Notes: generated by a model not told the origin, from the sequence alone. Positions 1-11,515 are shown, numbered from the stretch's first letter. The stretch: 64,000 nt of DNA from Lithodes maja (GCA_037953745.1 JBAKBP010012238.1:1-64000), one strand, 5' to 3'. Numbers and translations: made by a program.

Positions 1-248
1 AGGGGTTAAATGTATTTATGTTAATCAAATTTTATACTGAAAGTACCTACTTTAAACATCTTGCGGTGTTAATCCCATGAATAATTGAGGATCTTTTGTA
101 TCACATTTGGCTATTTAGAATAGATTATTTAAATGCCATTGAATAATAACAAACGAACACTTAGCGCTATGTAAATAGGCCCATGTTGTGTCTACACTGC
201 CGCTGGCTGAACATCCAGATATGCCTATATATAGCACATGTAGCTATT

Positions 249-249
<1 letters not shown>

Positions 250-336
<87 letters not shown>
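250..336. repeat. (TA)n-(GA)n compound microsatellite
   Basis: About 20 TA units run directly into more than 20 GA units. It generates spurious Tyr/Ile and Arg/Glu repeat frames on both strands that are not genes. Its length makes it a likely site of length polymorphism and assembly error. Confidence 0.97.
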
Positions 337-340
<4 letters not shown>

Positions 341-1261
341 AGGAAAAATGAGAGATGGAGGGAGGAAGGAGAGAACTAATAGAGAAGAATACAGAGGAAG
401 AGGGACTGGTAGGTAAAAGGAACGGAGAGGAGAGACGTGGATGAAAAGAAGGAGAGAGAAAAGTGATGACAAAAATAGAAGAGAAATATTGATGGGTAGA
501 GATCCGCAACCTCCGAGGTTCTTTGATGCGGAGCGGATAATTATGAGGAGTTTTTATTATCTGAAAACGCGGTGGCTGATAATGATGCGGAGCTTATATT
601 GTCTGAAAACGCGGACACGGATAGTAATGCGGACATTATTTTCACTGCGGAGGCGGAGGATCCGATACACCACTAATACACACATAATAATATTTGTACA
701 TTTGGAACAATACTTCTATGTTTCTTATAACCCACAAAAGTTCACCTTAATATCTACAAGAATAATAACACACGTTAGTGTCTATACAGTACACCTTACT
801 CTCTATCATTCTGTACTTTGCAACCTGTCACAGAATGTAAACCACATATGCAAACATAATATTTAGTCATGCACACAATAAAGCAATGTTATGCCTCTAA
901 CAATGGTAAAGATCTTGCCCAACTGTTGGCAGTGTAAAGGGGATAATACATAAACACAAAACCAAATCATTCTTATCTCTGGGTTCTGCATGAAACGGCT
1001 GGATAGGGGTTGAGGGGCAGCTTGTTGTAATACTGCGTTGCCCGGCACTGCTCACTATGCATTTAGCTTTGGTTTTTACTGCTTTGGAGCCTAGACCCCA
1101 GGGAAGTGCCAATCGGGCCTCTCCTGGCCCTGTTGTCAGCTGAGGCTCAGGGGCTGTGCCGTAGCGAAATGAAACGAAAAGAATATAGGTAAGTAGTGAA
1201 GAAAAACAAGGTTAGGTTGATGAAGAATGTGAAAACTGAGTTTTTAAAGGTGTAGACACAC
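337..1261. other. Gene-free stretch with a short acidic frame
   Basis: No gene or known repeat is recognised. At about 510-680 there are degenerate repeats built on GATGCGGA and TCTGAAAACGCGG. In one plus-strand frame they encode a short acidic Asp/Glu/Asn-rich stretch ending in a stop. It could be the remnant of a transposase N-terminus or just a decayed short tandem repeat; no function is assigned. Confidence 0.4.
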
Positions 1262-1745
1262 CCAGTGAATACATGACAAGGTGAGACAAGCAATCAAATT
1301 TACCCCAGGATACGACCATGCCACTCCAGGTAACCCCTTTTATGTCTGGGTCGGCCAAGGCTAACACGAGAGAGAGTCAACCCGATGACCCAACGATTCA
1401 TGAGCAATCCTGGTAGCTAACCAAGTTCTCATTCTTGTGTGTTTGGTGGTAGCAGTTAAGCCACCAACCGTGTCACTGGATCATTTGTGCCACAACGAAA
1501 CCATCTACTAATTTTCGTCTGAGTGAGATGGAACTACACAACATAACACCTGGGCTATTTGGAACACTCTTGGGCTATTTGGACCTTGGTGGCAATCCAA
1601 GGAAATTTTACCCACGCCATGTATGTATGGCATCATCTGGTGTGCTGGACGGTCTCCCATCCAGCTACTGACCAGACTTTATGTAGATTAAGCTCGCTGA
1701 TCGAAACCAGCGTTGCCAACCACGCAGGCCAGGGTTGCCACAGAA
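1262..1745 (-). mobile_element. Full-length 5S rRNA-derived SINE (copy 1)
   Basis: Read on the minus strand, the head carries a 5S rRNA-like internal promoter: a GATCAGCGAGCTTAA segment (A-box region) and, about 30 nt on, AGCTGGATGGGAGACC, which matches the intermediate/C-box part of 5S rRNA almost exactly. The body contains GAGAACTTGGTTAGC and ends with a tail close to TTGCTTGTCTCACCTTGTC. The same family recurs at 11745-11908 plus 12377-12628. A (GAAT)n run at 1743-1767 abuts the 5' end. SINEs with 5S-derived heads (SINE3 type) are an established class; this family is not one I can name. Confidence 0.8.
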
Positions 1746-1767
1746 TGAATGAATGAATGAATGAATA

Positions 1768-2250
1768 TAGAAAAGGTGGGTGAGAGTGAAAGAAGGTAAG
1801 TTTTTGTTGGTGTAGTAAGAGAGACAGTGTTAAATTGGAGAATATAGTGTCGGGGCTTGCCCGAACGTGCGTGAGTTGTAAATTTGTTTTTTTGGGAGGG
1901 GGGGGGGGGGGGGAGGGTTGTGATTTATATCAATGTTATTGAGAGATTAGTGAAGAGCTTCAGTATGGCATGTCAAGAATGGGTGGAGACTATATTTTGG
2001 GTGGTAAGGTTGCAAAAGGTGGCAATTTCGGATGAAAAGGGTCTAAAAGGCAGCCTGCTAATTATTCTGGAAGGTAAGGGTCTAAACAGGGGAGGGCCAA
2101 GGCATAGCTGTCAACTGCCGAGTTTGGAGGTGGTTACACTGTCATATCATTAAGAACATACTTTACAGTGTGTGATTTGTGATTTTTGAGAAATTTTGGA
2201 TGGTGGGTGAGTAAACGAATGGTGACATTTTAGTATAAGTTTGTGGTGTG
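1768..2250. other. Gene-free stretch with G-homopolymer
   Basis: No gene is seen. A run of about 16 G lies at 1898-1913. The segment around 1845-1875 (GTCGGGGCTTGCCCGAAC) resembles 11632-11655 (GTCGGGGCTTGACCAAAC), so both regions descend from a shared repeat that also includes the neighbouring SINE. Confidence 0.5.
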
Positions 2251-3144
2251 TCAAAGATTTTTAAGTGGATTGGGGATCGGGAGCCTCTCTGTCAATAGAG
2301 TGTAAAAGGTTTGACCGAGGGCGGAGGGCTTCGGTAATATTATTAAAAATTTGGACAAAGTGATCAAAGGTCTCAAGTTTTTCAAGTTATTTATTTGCCA
2401 GAAAGTTACAATAAAAGTTAAGTGGAGGGATGGGGGAGAGTTCATATAGATGTTCCGATGTTTAGAACTACCACTGAGTTTCATGTATCCACCTCAGTGC
2501 TTTGTTTTGGACTCTCTGGTGTTTAATTTAGTGGGTATTTTCCAAAAGAGTGCTGGTCAGTGGGGCAAAGCAAAGAAGGGGTATAATTAGGGCTTTATAT
2601 ACATGAAGTCTGGTATTTATTGAGGCATTTCTTAATCGGAAAATTGATTGAAGGGAATATGCAGCAATGGGGATGATTTGATTTGAGTGACGATGAAAGC
2701 ATAGTTTTTTGTTGGAAGTTAGACAGAGTACTTTGTTAGTGGGTGAGACAGTTACTGGGATATGGTCGGGAGTAGGTGAGTAGGAGTTGAGGAATAGTGA
2801 TCTAGGACGGAGGTCACCATTGGAAACGTAGGTGATAAAGGATATTCTTGGATGAGCCTGAATCCACCATTTCTGTTCCCATTGTGTTAGTCGGTCAAGC
2901 TCTCTATTGGCTTTACAGTATTTGTCAAACCATCTATTGTATTTGCCCTAACAAGATGTGTCACATCATCAGCGTACATAATTGTAAGAGTCGTTATTGA
3001 TGGGATCTGGCATGTCATTAGTGTAGAGTGTACAATGTAGGTGCGAGCACGGAGCCCTGGGGTACGCCTGCATTGAGTGGAGAAGAGTCTGAATGGAGAT
3101 TTGAAAACTTGATTTTGGCTAATCTGTTCACCAAAAAGTTGCAA
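2251..3144 (-). pseudogene. Decayed non-LTR retrotransposon RT fragment
   Basis: On the minus strand, in shifting frames, the sequence shows the RT palm hallmarks: NAGVPQGSVLAP near 3060, then MYADDVTH near 2965 (the YADD catalytic box). A C-terminal stretch follows near 2500-2700, including HVYKALIIPLL and a late IHETQW. The frame is broken by several shifts and stops, and the 5' part (endonuclease, N-terminal RT) is absent. The arrangement is that of a non-LTR (LINE) reverse transcriptase of the broad Jockey/CR1/I type. Its upstream end lies beside the insertion point of Academ-1. It is clearly dead; the clade call is weak. Confidence 0.65.
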
Positions 3145-3160
3145 CGAAGCACAGGGAATA

Positions 3161-3325
3161 TAGTCTATAGGCTTATGTAATATTTTCTAGATTTGTAATT
3201 TTTTTGGGTAGATTCTTGGCACTCATGTCTAAACACATCTAGAAACTTCACTGATTTAGAAAAAAAGGGTGCCAGTTTTTCTATTAACATTTAGGGTCTC
3301 CATTTTGAATTTCAAAATGGCCATC
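3161..3325. repeat. Academ-1 left terminal inverted repeat
   Basis: Pairs with about 11361-11515 in inverse orientation over roughly 160 bp at high identity. The inner end contains a 21-nt near-palindrome, CCATTTTGAATTTCAAAATGG (3300-3320, broken here as CCATTTTGAA-T-TTCAAAATGG). Confidence 0.85.
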
Positions 3326-3829
3326 ACCGAATTTTTTTTTTTGTAAATAATTGCCAATTAACCATAACTATTCATTCAAATGTCATACAATATTTGTTTC
3401 ATTTTATCTAAACTCATATAAAGGGGTCAATGATTCATTGGAAACAAAATCAGAGCACTAGAAATACTCTAAATTAGCCAAAATCCAAGATGGCCACCAG
3501 ATTTCAGGCTTTTTTAAATGTAAATGTACCGTTGAACCAATGGACATAGGAAGATGTTTTTGGTGTCTAACCATATGTTTTGGCATATGAGGATTCCAAT
3601 AATAACAACGTATTTATGATTGGAACACTCTTTACCAATCCTCCAAAACATTTAATAGAAATAATATAGAAGATGTAATTCAATATAAAATTATTTTGGT
3701 GGTTGTATAACTTGAAGATGGATAAGTGTTTTTAATGGTATGGCAATGGTACATGTATGAATCAGGAGTGTCAATGTTACTGATTAAACGTTCCTAATTG
3801 TCATTGCTTCAATCATCTTCTAGATCTTC

Positions 3830-5910
3830 GCCAATCATTGGTGGTGTAATGTTCGTACAGCTGTCGCCTTCCCCACCACATTTGCAAAGTTCAGTACAGG
3901 CCACATTGTTTCCTCTGCATGAGCACCTTCACGAACACTTTGATTTCTCACAGTTACACCTGACGAGCTGCAGCACTGAGACCGGAGCTGGTGCAACCTG
4001 AGAAAGAACCGTTAGTAGCCAGCCGTCCGGCTGGCTCAGTTGATAGCGTGCCTGAATCCCATCTTGAAGGTCTAGCGTTCAATCCCCGCTCAGATTGAAA
4101 AGTTTTTCTGGGATATAGCCGGCGGTTACCATCTCCCCATGAGCAAGGGGGATGGGTAATGGTCTCTGGTAGACTAAAGAAAGCCAAGCGCTTGTGAATC
4201 CTCGAAGGAGGAGAACGGGCGCTATATAAGTAACCAGAAGATTATTATTATTATTATTATTAGGTTTCGCCACCCCAAGGTCAGAGGGTCAAGACAAGTT
4301 GGGTTCAATACCATATCCTGGCACCAGATATTAGCCTGGACATGGGCACGGCGTATATGTTCAATCCATACTCCCTGAGTCGGTGGCAGTTTGTCAACTC
4401 CTTGTTCATCTTTGAGTTGCTTGAACAAAAACCATCTGAGCATCTTTGCTTGCCCAATGTGGACTCCACCTGGACAGAAAAGAGAGCAAAGAAACTCTTC
4501 ACAGCCACATAGAGCTTCTTCGGACGGTTCATCTCCTTCGCCAAGACCAGCTAGTGCTATCAGAATGGCGGGGCTTGCCTTCAGGAAAGTTGCAAAGCAT
4601 CCCTTCTTTCCCTTTCCTTGGATATGTCCTGTCGTATCACAGCCTGTGAGAGAATGCCAGTTGATCAAAGCTGCTTATTTCTCCGGGCCAAGCTTGTCAT
4701 ATATAGGCTGTAGGAAGACTTTGCCTCGTCTTTCGCTTGTACCCATGATTAGCGCAGAATGCTTGCCAAGTAGTGGTGTTCTTCGTAGAGCCAAAAGCAG
4801 CACATCTGTGTCTTGTGAATATATGTGGACATTCATCCCGTTGCTCGCAACTACTACAGCATGATAAATCATAAGAGTGTCCGCCTCTTCCTGTGTGCTG
4901 ACACCGGTAATTGTTTCACATTCAAAATTCGTCATGACCTCCTGCCGTGTTGCAGTCATAACCTTGACGGTACTGTAGCGGATGAGCTGATGGGAAAGGT
5001 AGAGAGTTAGAGAATCCTTTGTGCTGCTGCTGGCGAGAAACATCTTTTTGTCTTTGATGCCCGTTGAGTCTTGAACGATGTAGGATTTAGTTACCTTCAC
5101 CTTGCCTTTCCGCCGCTCTCTAGTCTGTTCCTTCATTGATGCTTTCTTGGTGTAGTTATCAAATATAACTCGCACTTGACAATATCCTTGAGCCTTTGAG
5201 TCCATGAGTGTGACAAAGCATGTTCCAAGCTCTTTGCAAGTCTTGAAATTCTTGACTGCCATCAACTCCTGTACCACTCCCATTCCATCAACTACAAGAC
5301 ACGTCTCCGATCCCTCTTCAAACTCGATAGGCTGTGCAGAAGTTTGAGCTGTGTCGTTGGTCACCAAATCTTCCAGAAGCTTTATCACTGTGCTCTTGTC
5401 CGTAGTGGGATGAATAGATCCATCCGATGCTATGAGAACTTTGTTGGTGTAGGCAAACTCATGCATCCCAATCACCTGTTCCAGATCGACACTCTCACGA
5501 GATGACCAGGCAATAACCAGCAGTCTTGCAAAGAGTGACGTGGTTGCCTTCAAGATCAACACCTCAGACCCTGTGTTCAATTTAATGTCTTTTGAAGCAG
5601 ACATCCATGTCTTCTGCTTGACTTTGGTCATCTTGTCCCACAAATTGCGACTCCCGATGATGCGTTCCTCTACAAACGTTTTGTAAGCTTCCATGCCAGT
5701 CTCCTCTGTTGCTAGGATACTTTGTTGAACTTCGTCAGGGATGATCTCCTTTGACATGAGTTTGAACATGCAGCCTTTACAGTCCGAGTTCTCACTACCA
5801 GTCTCCGTTTGGAATAAGTTGCAGGGTGCTAACACTGATTTCAGCTGTGCAATGGAGCGTTCTTGGTGAGCAATTTTTGACTGAGAGAGTTGATGATGCT
5901 GTGGTGGTGC
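3830..5910 (-). pseudogene. Academ-1 FEN1/XPG-like nuclease and Cys8 C-terminus
   Basis: The largest open piece is 4675-5835 (386 codons). It holds the acidic motifs of FEN1/XPG (PIN-like) nucleases in order: VVDGMG (D183), VIFDNY (D226), STQEEAD (E316, E317, D319) and SQDTDV (D342, D344). After an in-frame TAA at 4675-4677 the same frame continues with HSLTGCDTT and GKGKKG, the position of the last metal-binding Asp and the helix-hairpin-like loop of FEN1. Past the inserted SINE, near 3850-3960, comes a Cys-rich end with CNC, CSC and CKC groups (eight Cys; one in-frame TGA). In this family the nuclease is the C-terminal half of the transposon protein and probably cuts DNA flaps or ends during transposition; that role is inferred. 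Confidence 0.7.
4018..4262 (+). mobile_element. tRNA-derived SINE with (ATT)n tail
   Basis: The head shows an A-box-like GGCTGGCTCAGTTGATAGC and a degraded B-box-like GGTCTAGCGTTCAATCCCC. The body ends GCGCTATATAAGTAACC followed by an (ATT)n tail (about 4242-4261). It interrupts the Academ-1 reading frame just after a conserved Gly-Trp. The GCGCTATATAAG 3' end resembles L2-type LINE tails, suggesting which LINE machinery mobilised it; that link is inference. Confidence 0.75.
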
Positions 5911-5939
5911 AGTTGTGCTAGTAGTAGCTACAAGTCATT

Positions 5940-8408
5940 CTGACTCATCAGCAAGTCGTGCCAGCTCCGGAGCAGTGAGACAAAACTTCAAGAGCGTTGC
6001 TGGTTATGTTGCTGGATATTCCAGAGATCGCCCCTTGGCCTTTCGTTGATTTGTTGAGGTGTTCCATCACCTGATGAACACCAATTCCTGTGAATGGAAT
6101 ACGGTTGCTGGTATTCACTGCAAACTCACCATTGGTGAAGCTCTGCCATAGTTCTGGATCAGAAGTTTTTATGGCATCCATGCGTGCGATGAACTCCGGA
6201 ATGTTTTGAGCGTAATCTAGCCTGGCATATGCAAAGAATTACTTGCAAAGATGCTCAAGTGATGCCAAGTAGAGGTGCCAGTTACCTTCCCGTATAGCCC
6301 TCTGGAACTGTAACAGTGTCATCACCTGTCGCAAATACATCCTAGCCCATTGAAACATTGAGTCTGTCTTATGACTAGCATCAAACTCTTGCAGCTGTTT
6401 CTCAAGATTCAAGGATTCTATATTCATTAAGAATGCCTGATGTGCTTCTGCAACGCCTGTCTTATCCCTGCATGCTTCAGGCAGTTGCTTTACGCTGGCT
6501 ACCAAGGCGTCACGTACAACGGGGTGATCCTCAAGGAATTTATCCAACCAGAGATCGAAGAGTGCCTGAAGCGTTAACTGGTGCGCTTCGATCGCTCTGT
6601 TGTAATGATTGCCATTTAAAATCTGTGATACAGTCGCGCTACTGTACAGATCTGCTTCTTGCCATGCGTCATCAAGACCGCTGCCTTCAATTGTCCGTCC
6701 CAAGCACCTAAGTGCACAGATCACTGTGTGGAATCCTCCTGGGCTGAACACCCACTTGTTCTTGAACTCTGGATGTAGATACTCGAGTTTCACAACTCTC
6801 TTGTATAAGTCCATATCTAAAGTCACAACGAGAGTACTGTTTGCTCCAGACACAACTGCGTTCAATCTAGTCAGCTGACCCAAGGCAGTAACTAATGTGG
6901 GCCATTCAGTAGCAGCAGCATTGATGATAGGCAGACTGAACATCTTGTCAATTACTGGTAAGGCATCCTGATCATCTGGGGTGTGTACGAGCGAGTTATA
7001 GGCTGACCACAAATGCACTTGTTGCTTTTCAATGCTTTGATTGGCTACCAATGCCTCAGGTTCTTCGGTGGTTTCTGCTGATTCATCAGGCTGTGATGTA
7101 CTTGAATCGGACAAATCTGGAGCTTTAGAGTCAATGCCAGGCAAGTTGATGTTTGTTGAGGAGTTTCCTCTGTTACAGTAACGAGCAGTCATCCAAGCGA
7201 GGTCATTGACTTGTGAAGCATCGTACAGCTTGTAATATACGCCCATCTTGTAGCTGGCATACTGTGGACTTGTCTGTGGTTTCGGACTGCCTTCGATAGT
7301 GCAAGGCAGTAACTGGATAACCGTTTGTTGGACATTGCTTAGAGTTTCTGATACAGGCTGCTGGCTACTGAACTGAAGTTGATTAACTATCGTTTCACCA
7401 TCGCCTGATGACTGATACACTCCAATGGCCATGCCATGGAAACTGTGTTTCCCATCTGGAGTGTCAACTTTCTTGTCAATGTTATCCATTGATGTTCGTA
7501 TGGTCTTGTTTTTCAGAAGACCTGGTGGAACATAAACACCATACTCTCTCATGTTTTCGCATATGGAATTAGCAATGCTGTTACATATCTTCTGTACTCT
7601 GTCATATGTAACTCCTACGCCTGCATTGTTCAGCAGCGTTATTGCCTTTTGACTTCGGAAACTGTGATACATGTACAATGAGAGTCCGACTGAGTAAGGG
7701 CTCTCAAATATACACCGAAATTCAGCTGTAGTTGATTTGGTGTTAGAGACATTTGTCTCTTTATCTTGCATGCTTGCACTATGGAATGTGAAAGAATGCG
7801 ACATGTGTTGTTAAGCTCTTTGGCACGTGTGTCTGTTGTTGCAGCTTGAGATCCTTGTACTGTCCACCTCATCATAGTGACTAGTTCTACAGGTACACAC
7901 TGTTCTTCGCAATCTGTCAATGAGCCGTTAAATGTCCATGGGTTAGATCTGCGCGATTGCAAGATAGATTGCCTGATCAGTTTTGAGCAACGAAAGATGG
8001 CCTTCATGTCTCGTCTGATAGCTAAGACATCACGTTCCTCCACAACAGTATCTATTGCTGACCGAACAGTTTCCTTAGAATAAATGACTGCAGGTTTTCT
8101 TCCTTTTGCTTCAGTAATTGTGAAGTTCGATATTTGTTCTTCTATTTTGGTGAGGAGCACTGCACGTGTAATCTGTTGGTTTCGAATGCCATGATCGCGC
8201 ATCATATGGTTGTATCGTGTTGCTACTTCACTCAAGGTAAGGATGCTTCCTTGATCTAGAGAGTCCTGCAATTCAGCACTGAACTCGATCTCTGCAGAAA
8301 TAAAATGCACTGTATTTTCTGCCTGAGATGACGGTTCTCTGTTGCTGACTCTTTCTTTGGCTTGTATGTACTTGCACCAGTTAGCGGTATGGCAACTTTT
8401 GTGATATT
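5940..8408 (-). pseudogene. Academ-1 transposase core (broken)
   Basis: Two main open pieces, 7639-8310 and 6239-7804, join by a frameshift near 7800; an in-frame stop lies at 6239-6241 and another shift near 6000. The order matches Academ-2: SMDNID near 7490 (first candidate catalytic Asp), HGMAIG, a variable linker, TLDMDLYKR near 6800 (second Asp), PGGFHTV near 6740, GSGLDDAW, YNRAIEAHQ, REGNWHLYLASL, then in the next piece GVHQVMEHLN (the counterpart of DQTIEETIN in Academ-2). This layout, a split RNase H-like core with a long alpha-helical insert, fits a DDE-type transposase. Asp is His at the last motif here. The element is dead. Confidence 0.65.
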
Positions 8409-10380
8409 TAATATTATTATTATTATTATTATATGAGATGCCGAAGTCTCCAACCAGGGTGCAGAAACACCATCAAGATCAATCCACACAAAACACCCGG
8501 AGGCACTGGAGAGAGACTATGGCAACTTAGGAAAAAATAAAAACATACACTGTATACTGTACTGTACATATACACATATTAAACACAGATAACATATTAT
8601 GCAGTGGAGGATATCAAGCTTAAATATAATACAATAAAATAGAATAAAATAAGTTTAAAAATTAGAATTAATGCTGCAAAAAAGCATTAACTCTAGACTT
8701 AAAAATGGAGATATTAGCTGAATTGACTAGCTCATTTGGCAACTTATTCCACAAGTCAACCATGGCCGGCACAAAACACCGTGAAAACTGTGTAGTAGAA
8801 AAATTAACACGGCTCATGGCAAGATAATTAAGATTGCTTGTGAATCTAGTTGCACGAGCCCGGACATAGGGCCCAGGCAGAACCCCATGTAAGGGATGCT
8901 GAGGGTTGTTAAAAACTTTAAATAAAAGACTAAGGGCACCAACTTTACGTCGATGACACAGATCAAGAGACAAATTAGGTAGAATAAAACTGATGGAATT
9001 TAGCGACCTGTCAAGCAACTTGAGATGGCAGTCAGCTGCTGACAACCAGACAGGTGAGCAGTACTCGAAATGTGGCAAAATAAAAGCATAAAAAGACTTG
9101 ATAACTGTGGCGTCACAAGCAAATGTTTTATAAACCTTGCGAAGCAGACCAATTTTTTGGGAAATGGAAGAGGAGAAAGAACGAATATGCTTTTCAAAAG
9201 TAAGTTTGGGATCAAGAGTAACTCCTAACAAACGCAGAGTATCCACATTCTCAATTTGCTCGCCAGAAACTTGTAGATAAGGATGGGAAGGATCCAAGGT
9301 ACGAGATCTGCTGATGATAATGGAGTGTGTTTTACTAGCATTAAGTTTCATGCCCCAAAGTTCACACCATGATGTAATTTTGGCTAAATCCCTATTCAGA
9401 GCAGTAGCAATTACGTGTCGATCTATTGGTGATGCAATTGACGCATATAAAGTTGTATCATCAGCATAGGAGATTAGTTTATTTTCAAGCTCGGAACACA
9501 GGTCAGCAGTAAAAATAATAAAAAGCAAAGGCCCAAGGACACTGCCTTGTGGAACACCAGAAACAACAGTAACAGAAGGGGAATGACACCCATCAATGAC
9601 CACAGACTGAGATCTTTTCGTCAAAAAATCTTCAAAGATCCTTAAAAAATTGCCACCAATACCAATAAGCTGTAACTTAAACAGAAGTGCTTTATGGTTG
9701 ACTAAATCAAAAGCAGAACTAAAGTCAATAGCCACGACGCGAGACTCATGTCCCTGGTCCAATGAAGATTGCAAGTCATGGGTGAGTGTCAGAAGTGCAT
9801 CACATGTACCCAGTCCCTTACGAAAACCAAACTATGAGTTTGGTATCAAATTATGACTATTACAATAAGAGGAAAGGCGTCTGGACAAAAGCCTCTCATA
9901 GAGCTTGGATAGGATAGGTGTAATGGAGATAGGGCGATAGTCATTAGGAGATGATGAGGCAGTATTTCCCTTTGGAATAGGAGTGATAATAGCCTTACGC
10001 CAGCAAAGAGGAAAACTACCTGATTTCAAAAGCAACCTAAACACCACTGCCAATTTAGGTGCCAAGACCACTGCAACCTTTTTAAAAAAGAGAGGGAAAA
10101 ACCCATCCGGGTCTGTGCCACCATAGGTATCAAGATCCAGCAAGTACCTTTTCAGTTCAGCTGATTTGAATGCCATTGAATTGAGGTTGGGTCTAGGGAA
10201 ACATGTCAATGGCAAAGACAATTCCTGATTACTCTGCTTATTAATAAAAATATTAGATAGAATATTGGCCTTCGATAATGGATAAAAAGAGATGGAGCCA
10301 TCAGAATCACAAAGAGGAGGCATGGAGGAATCTATTCCAAATAAAGAGGATTTCAAAGCGGACCACCATTTATGAGGCTG
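8409..10380 (-). mobile_element. LINE-D: 5'-truncated non-LTR retrotransposon in Academ-1
   Basis: Inserted in the second zinc finger of Academ-1, between the CFYC half (10550) and the YHKSC half (about 8400). The 3' end on the minus strand is an (ATA)n tail (8411-8432). Sequence runs from the RT N-terminus to the 3' UTR, about 2 kb, with no endonuclease, so it was 5'-truncated on insertion. A clear target duplication could not be fixed because of the A/T-rich junction. Confidence 0.8.
8668..10380 (-). pseudogene. LINE-D reverse transcriptase (one stop)
   Basis: RT motifs in order: GGTDPDGFFP (10110), PIPKGN, DYRPISITPIL (9940), then a single in-frame TAG near 9829, FGFRKGLGTC, IDFSSAFDLVNH (9740), SGVPQGSVLGPLLF (9545), SYADDTTLYA (9460), LRLLGVTLD and a C-terminal WNKLPNELV domain ending at 8668. 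It is the reverse transcriptase of an L2/CR1/Jockey-group LINE. Apart from the one stop and the missing 5' half the frame is well kept, so the insertion is younger than its Academ-1 host, which is much more damaged. Confidence 0.8.
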
Positions 10381-10383
10381 TAT

Positions 10384-11070
10384 AGCTCCTGCCAGAACAT
10401 CTCTTGAAAGAAAGTCTGCATCAGTTATGATGTTTGCTAGATTTACTGTCCACTGTTCATTCCCGCTAACATCAACTATGTTTTGGATTGACACTCCAAC
10501 ATTGGAACTTCGACAAGTAACAAGGCGTTCTGTCTTACCACCACAAATCTTCTCGTTTTGACAGTAGAAACAGTGTTCCCTTTGGAACGGAGGGTAACGA
10601 GATCTTGTTAGTGAGCTGGTAGATGCAGAGGTTGCCTCGTTTGGGGTGTTAGATGTTTGGGACGCGGGAGGGCGACCGCCGACTTTGCTGTATGACAATA
10701 CACTTGACTCTTGGGATGAAATCGCTTTGTCATATCTAGCTTTGTCTCTCTCAATGTGTTGTTTGTGTGTTGCTTTACCGTGACATGATTTGTGCCACAC
10801 TGCATGTTGGTTGTTCAGTTCTTCTCCAGGTATGCCACTCAGTTTTTGATGCAAACGAACATACTCAGGGTTTTGGTATTGAGCCCTATTTTGTATAATA
10901 CAGTCCACCAATGGTTGGTATGATTCCAATTCTGGTTGTCGCAGATGCTCCAGCTGGTGATCACCTTTAATGTAAGTGAACTTATCTCCTTGACACAACA
11001 AGCAGAGTCGAAAGTCAATGGAAGATTCAGTCGCACGCTTCTTCCGTGCTGGTTCTTCACTGGACGCCAT
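10384..11070 (-). pseudogene. Academ-1 N-terminal zinc-finger region
   Basis: Start chosen at the ATG at 11068-11070 (protein begins MASSEEPARKKRA); the open frame extends upstream only through an apparent intron acceptor. A basic patch is followed by zinc finger 1, CLLCQGDK about residue 23 with WHKSCHGKA about residue 97, and by zinc finger 2, CFYCQNEK about residue 172, whose distal YHKSC half lies across LINE-D. Between them is a Ser/Thr/Pro linker. Academ-2 has the same double arrangement (CIIHC/HYHRKC and CIFCEK/HYHKSC). A DNA-binding role for transposon ends is likely but inferred. A TTTATTTTTTCCAG acceptor-like site sits just before the start. Confidence 0.65.
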
Positions 11071-11360
11071 GGTTAACCTGGAAAAAATAAAGCAGTAAGT
11101 TATTTGGTTCACATTGGATATGCATCATTACATACTGTGAGCAGAAAATATTTGTCATATACCAGTAATAAGTGTCACATTCATACCAATATTTCTTGAT
11201 AATAACGCCGAAAACCTGTTGATATCCATGCAAACAGAGTTCAGATGAACAGTTGTCTCAACTATAATACATTTGGTTCCCAAACTCTTTGCACACATTT
11301 CGATTATGTGTTTACAATAATTTTGAATACCAAAAAATCAAACAGATTGGTTTTAAAAAG

Positions 11361-11515
11361 GCGGCCATTTTGAAATTCAAAATGGAGGCCCTAAATGTTA
11401 ATGGAAAAACTGGCACCCATTTTTTTCTTAATCAGTGATGTTTCTAGGTGTGTTTAAAGATAGGTGCCAAGAATCTACCCAAAATTTTGCTTTTTTTACA
11501 TAAGCCCACAGACTA
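11361..11515. repeat. Academ-1 right terminal inverted repeat
   Basis: Inverse match to 3161-3325. Ends ...GCCCACAGACTA, followed by the duplicated ATA. A perfect 21-nt palindrome, CCATTTTGAAATTC plus its complement, lies at 11365-11385. Confidence 0.85.

Larger units (their letters stand above)
3161..11515 (-). mobile_element. Academ-1: Academ-like DNA transposon, 8.36 kb, decayed
   Basis: The ends are long inverted repeats: 3161-3325 and about 11361-11515 match in inverse orientation, starting TAGTCTATAGGCTTATG and TAGTCTGTGGGCTTATG. The element is flanked by a 3-bp duplication ATA (3158-3160 and 11516-11518). An empty-site relative of the flank, GGGAATACAGGACAAGG, lies at 11742-11758 and carries ATA once. 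The coding strand is minus: zinc-finger N-terminus, transposase core, FEN1/XPG-like nuclease, Cys8 cluster. Stops, frameshifts, a LINE (8409-10380) and a SINE (4018-4262) inactivate it. The superfamily call rests on the transposase-plus-XPG-plus-Cys8 layout and short TSD, which I recall for Academ elements. Confidence 0.75.

Noticed and set aside
167..509. Open frames with (Ser-Leu)n, (Ile-Tyr)n or (Arg-Glu)n repeats
   Set aside because: Pure products of the TA/GA microsatellite; both strands and several frames are equally open.
9832..11112. A 426-codon gene combining zinc fingers and RT
   Set aside because: The frame runs by chance from the Academ-1 N-terminus into the inserted LINE-D; the junction is near 10380.
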